A DNA stretch of 25,935 nt, from the NCBI GenBank assembly GCA_002384315.1, contig DGBL01000011.1, forward strand, positions 1 to 25,935, given 5' to 3'. The stretch is from Micrococcaceae bacterium UBA4005. GTDB lineage: Bacteria > Actinomycetota > Actinomycetes > Actinomycetales > Micrococcaceae. Below the pieces are notes generated by a model. It saw only the letters and a program-made list of their open reading frames with translations. It had not been told where the DNA came from and searched no databases. This document shows positions 23,291 to 25,935 of the stretch, piece after piece. Both the position numbers and the translations under genes were made by a program. Numbering within the stretch: the first letter of the stretch is position 1; each line of letters opens with the position of its first letter.

Positions 23291-25330
23291 GTGAGACTTT
23301 CCAAGGAACTCCCAAATAAGCGACCACACTCCGAGGGACTCCGCTTTGGTCGGATTCCCATCACTGCTGTGAGCCCGAGCGTTGAGCACGGCCGATTTCC
23401 GGCCAAAGCCATTCCGGGGTCCGACTTCACGGTGGGGGCCACGGTGTTCCGCGAAGGGCACGACCAGCTCGGTGTGTCCGCAGTGCTCTACGACCCGGAT
23501 GGCCGGGAAATCCAGCGGGTGCGGCTGTCTTCCGTGGGTGCGGGGCTGGACCGCTGGGAGGGCAAGCTGAGGCCGCCGGCCCAGGGCCTGCACACCTTCA
23601 CGATCGAGGGCTGGTCCGATATTTACGGGACTTGGGTGCATGACGCCGCCATCAAGATCGGCGCTGGAGTCGACGTCGAACTGATGCTGGCCGAAGGCTC
23701 GGAGCTGTTCTCCCGCGCCGCTGCCAACCGTCCGGCCGCGGATGCCGACGTGTTCAAGGCCGCCGCTGCCGCGCTGTCGGATGCCGAGTTGACCATCCAG
23801 CAGCGCTTGGACGCCGGACGCACTCACGAAGTCCGCGCCGCGATCCAGCGCGAACCGCTCAGGGCTCTGGTTACGGCCTCGGAGCGATACCCGATCCTCG
23901 TCGAGCGCGAACGCGCCGGACGCGGCGCCTGGTATGAGTTCTTCCCCCGCTCCGAAGGTGCCGTCTACCACCCGCAGACGGCCGAATGGGAATCCGGTAC
24001 ATTCGCCACCGCCAGCCACAGACTCGACGCTATCGCCCAGATGGGATTCGACGTCGTCTATCTTCCGCCGATCCATCCGATCGGGAAGACTCATCGCAAA
24101 GGCCCTAACAACACGCTCACCGCAGGGCCCGCCGATCCCGGATCGCCGTGGGCCATCGGATCAGCGGACGGCGGTCATGACGCCATCCACCCTGAGCTGG
24201 GAACTTTCGCGGATTTCGATGCCTTCGTGGTCCGTGCGACGGACCTGGGCCTGGAGGTGGCGCTGGACTTCGCACTTCAGGCATCGCCGGATCATCCGTG
24301 GGTTACCAGTCATCCTGAGTGGTTCACCACCAGGGTCGACGGTTCGATCGCCTACGCGGAGAACCCGCCCAAAAAGTATCAGGACATCTTCCCGATCAAT
24401 TTCGACAATGATCCGGAAGGAATCTACAACGAGATCCTGCGGATCGTGCTGTTGTGGGTTGATCACGGCGTGCGGATCTTCCGCGTGGACAACCCCCACA
24501 CCAAGCCGGTCCAGTTCTGGGAATGGCTGATCGGGAAGGTCAATGAGGCGCACCCCGACGTCATTTTTCTGGCCGAAGCGTTCACCCGCCCGGCAATGAT
24601 GCACGCACTGGGGCGGGCAGGGTTCCAGCAGTCCTACACCTATTTCACATGGCGGAACACCAAACCGGAGATCGAAGAGTATCTGGTGGAAGTCAGCAAG
24701 GGTTCGCCGGCCTATTTCCGCCCGAACTTTTTTGTCAACACTCCGGACATCCTTACCGAGTACCTGCAATACGGCGGGCCCGGCGGGTTCAAGGTGCGTG
24801 CCGTACTGGCTTCCATGGGCAGCCCCATCTGGGGGATGTACTCCGGGTTCGAACTCTTTGAGCATGTCGCCCGCGCTGGCGCGGAGGAGTACATCGACAA
24901 CGAGAAGTTCCAGTACCGTCCCCGCGATTACCAGGGGGCCGAAGCCGAGGGCCGCAGCCTTGCCCCGTATATCACCCGGTTGAACGCCATCCGGCGGGCA
25001 CATCCCGCCTTGGGGGACCTGGAAAACCTGACCCTGCACCGCAGCACGGACGACGCCACAGTGGTTTTCTCCAAACACAAGGAAACCGATGAGGGGAGGG
25101 ATACCCTCATCATTGTCGTGAACGTGGATCCCCACAGTGCCCGCGAAAGCACTGTCTCGCTCGACCTGCACGCACTCGAACTGGAAGCCCAAGACTGCGC
25201 CGAGGACGGGCGTTTCTGGGTAGACGATCTGATCTCAGGCCAGAGCTGGCTATGGGGCGAACACAACTACGTCAGGCTGGATGCCCATGTGGAACCGGCG
25301 CACATTCTTTCCATCAGGAGGCAGCCCTAG
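23291..25330 (+). CDS. glgE: Alpha-1,4-glucan:maltose-1-phosphate maltosyltransferase
   Basis: This 679-residue GH13_3 enzyme extends alpha-1,4-glucans by transferring maltose from maltose-1-phosphate. The N-terminal beta domain ([23 protein letters not shown]) and helical insert ([26 protein letters not shown]) lead into the catalytic barrel: [44 protein letters not shown] and [16 protein letters not shown]. Nucleophile Asp400 is in RVDNPHTKP and acid/base Glu429 in [14 protein letters not shown] is diagnostic for GlgE. The GTG start is supported by a -10 site rather than a ribosome-binding site. The stop shares its last base with the treS start. The maltokinase that makes the substrate is not in the window. 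Confidence 0.96.
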   Translation: MRLSKELPNKRPHSEGLRFGRIPITAVSPSVEHGRFPAKAIPGSDFTVGATVFREGHDQLGVSAVLYDPDGREIQRVRLSSVGAGLDRWEGKLRPPAQGLHTFTIEGWSDIYGTWVHDAAIKIGAGVDVELMLAEGSELFSRAAANRPAADADVFKAAAAALSDAELTIQQRLDAGRTHEVRAAIQREPLRALVTASERYPILVERERAGRGAWYEFFPRSEGAVYHPQTAEWESGTFATASHRLDAIAQMGFDVVYLPPIHPIGKTHRKGPNNTLTAGPADPGSPWAIGSADGGHDAIHPELGTFADFDAFVVRATDLGLEVALDFALQASPDHPWVTSHPEWFTTRVDGSIAYAENPPKKYQDIFPINFDNDPEGIYNEILRIVLLWVDHGVRIFRVDNPHTKPVQFWEWLIGKVNEAHPDVIFLAEAFTRPAMMHALGRAGFQQSYTYFTWRNTKPEIEEYLVEVSKGSPAYFRPNFFVNTPDILTEYLQYGGPGGFKVRAVLASMGSPIWGMYSGFELFEHVARAGAEEYIDNEKFQYRPRDYQGAEAEGRSLAPYITRLNAIRRAHPALGDLENLTLHRSTDDATVVFSKHKETDEGRDTLIIVVNVDPHSARESTVSLDLHALELEAQDCAEDGRFWVDDLISGQSWLWGEHNYVRLDAHVEPAHILSIRRQP

Positions 25331-25935
25331 TGCTCAACCCGTTCCAGCTCAATGCGCCAGGCCTGGCCCACGATCCGCATTGGTACCGCAAAGCTGTTTT
25401 CTATGAAGTGCTGGTGCGTGGTTTCGCCGACGCTAACGGGGACGGCTCCGGGGATTTCTCTGGCCTGATTGAGCGGCTGGACTATCTTCAGTGGCTCGGC
25501 ATCGACTGCCTGTGGCTGCCTCCGTTCTTCAAGTCACCGCTGCGCGACGGCGGCTACGATATCGCCGACTACTATGACGTCCTCGATGAATTCGGGACCA
25601 TCAGCGATTTCAAGCGACTGGTCGCTGAGGCCCACGCCCGCGGAGTCAGGGTGATAATCGACCTCCCCCTGAACCACACCTCGGACAAGCACCACTGGTT
25701 CGAGGAGTCCCGCACCGACCCGGACGGGCCATTCGGAGACTTCTACGTGTGGAGCGACACCGACGAAAAATATGAAGATGCCCGAATTATCTTCGTGGAC
25801 ACCGAGGAATCGAACTGGACCTTCGATCCCGTGCGGAGGCAATTTTTCTGGCATCGGTTCTTCAGCCACCAACCGGACCTCAACTTCGAAAACCCGAAGG
25901 TCATCGAGGCGCTGTTCGACGTCGTGCGCTTCTGG
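25330..25935 (+). CDS. treS: Trehalose synthase TreS (3' end outside window)
   Basis: Only the first 202 codons are present. TreS (GH13_16) interconverts trehalose and maltose, and in the GlgE pathway feeds maltose to the maltokinase. The sequence has [61 protein letters not shown], the family N-terminus, and region [18 protein letters not shown] 25330 overlaps the glgE TAG by one base (TAGTG) and has AGGAGG ten bases upstream, so it is translationally coupled to glgE. Whether the protein is fused to a Pep2-type maltokinase cannot be seen here. Confidence 0.94.
   Translation, partial: MLNPFQLNAPGLAHDPHWYRKAVFYEVLVRGFADANGDGSGDFSGLIERLDYLQWLGIDCLWLPPFFKSPLRDGGYDIADYYDVLDEFGTISDFKRLVAEAHARGVRVIIDLPLNHTSDKHHWFEESRTDPDGPFGDFYVWSDTDEKYEDARIIFVDTEESNWTFDPVRRQFFWHRFFSHQPDLNFENPKVIEALFDVVRFW

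Noticed and set aside
24161..25192. 343-codon minus-strand ORF
   Set aside because: It is antisense to glgE, whose active-site motifs are intact. Its sequence has no domain and looks like a shadow frame.

Overview
The window is 25.9 kb of high-GC DNA from an actinobacterial chromosome, most likely order Micrococcales and possibly an Arthrobacter-like Micrococcaceae. The evidence is GTG-rich starts, GC-rich third codon positions, the senX3-regX3/phoU locus, the lpqE/carD/ispD/ispF/cysS/rlmB neighbourhood also found in Mycobacterium, and a GlgE-type glycogen/trehalose locus. The genus call is inference. I see no rRNA, phage, transposase, CRISPR array or defence island. This is ordinary core chromosome with one decayed gene.

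Layout. 1-2241 (-): the 3'-truncated gene of a large secreted ExeM/NucH-type nuclease with a lamin-tail domain. 2405-3753: tRNA-Ser(UGA), a wrecked quinone-oxidoreductase pseudogene, two small uncharacterised ORFs and tRNA-Thr(CGU). 3853-7264 (-): the overlapping operon tmk, DNA polymerase III delta' (holB) and a TAP-like alpha/beta-hydrolase lipoprotein. 7358-8846 (+): a trans-sulfuration PLP enzyme and a DUF2516 membrane protein. 8818-9660 (-): a SAM methyltransferase overlapping the DUF2516 gene tail to tail. 9733-10482 (+): gpmA. 10587-13250: phoU (-) divergent from senX3-regX3 (+). 13273-18420: lipoprotein lpqE (-) divergent from carD-ispD-ispF (+), then cysS and rlmB. 18441-25935: glycogen and trehalose metabolism, with glgX (+), glgP (-), glgE (+) and a 3'-truncated treS (+).

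How the genes work together. SenX3-RegX3 and PhoU form the phosphate-sensing module. Their intergenic region has 11-nt-phased GTTCA repeats that look like a PHO box. A weaker three-unit array of the same period lies upstream of the secreted nuclease, so the nuclease may be a phosphate-scavenging target. CarD, an RNA-polymerase-binding regulator, is tightly coupled to two MEP isoprenoid genes. GlgX, GlgP, GlgE and TreS connect glycogen breakdown with the trehalose to maltose-1-phosphate to alpha-glucan route.

The most striking global feature is regulatory. At eight likely transcription-unit starts a TANNNT -10 hexamer lies exactly 6-7 nt 5' of the start codon, and gpmA has a CANNNT variant at the same place. 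This predicts leaderless mRNAs and helped choose several starts. I found no convincing wholly new multi-gene system. The best leads are the two PHO-box-like arrays, the leaderless promoter set, the Asp7 insertion in CysRS and the uncharacterised ORF pair at 2955-3628.
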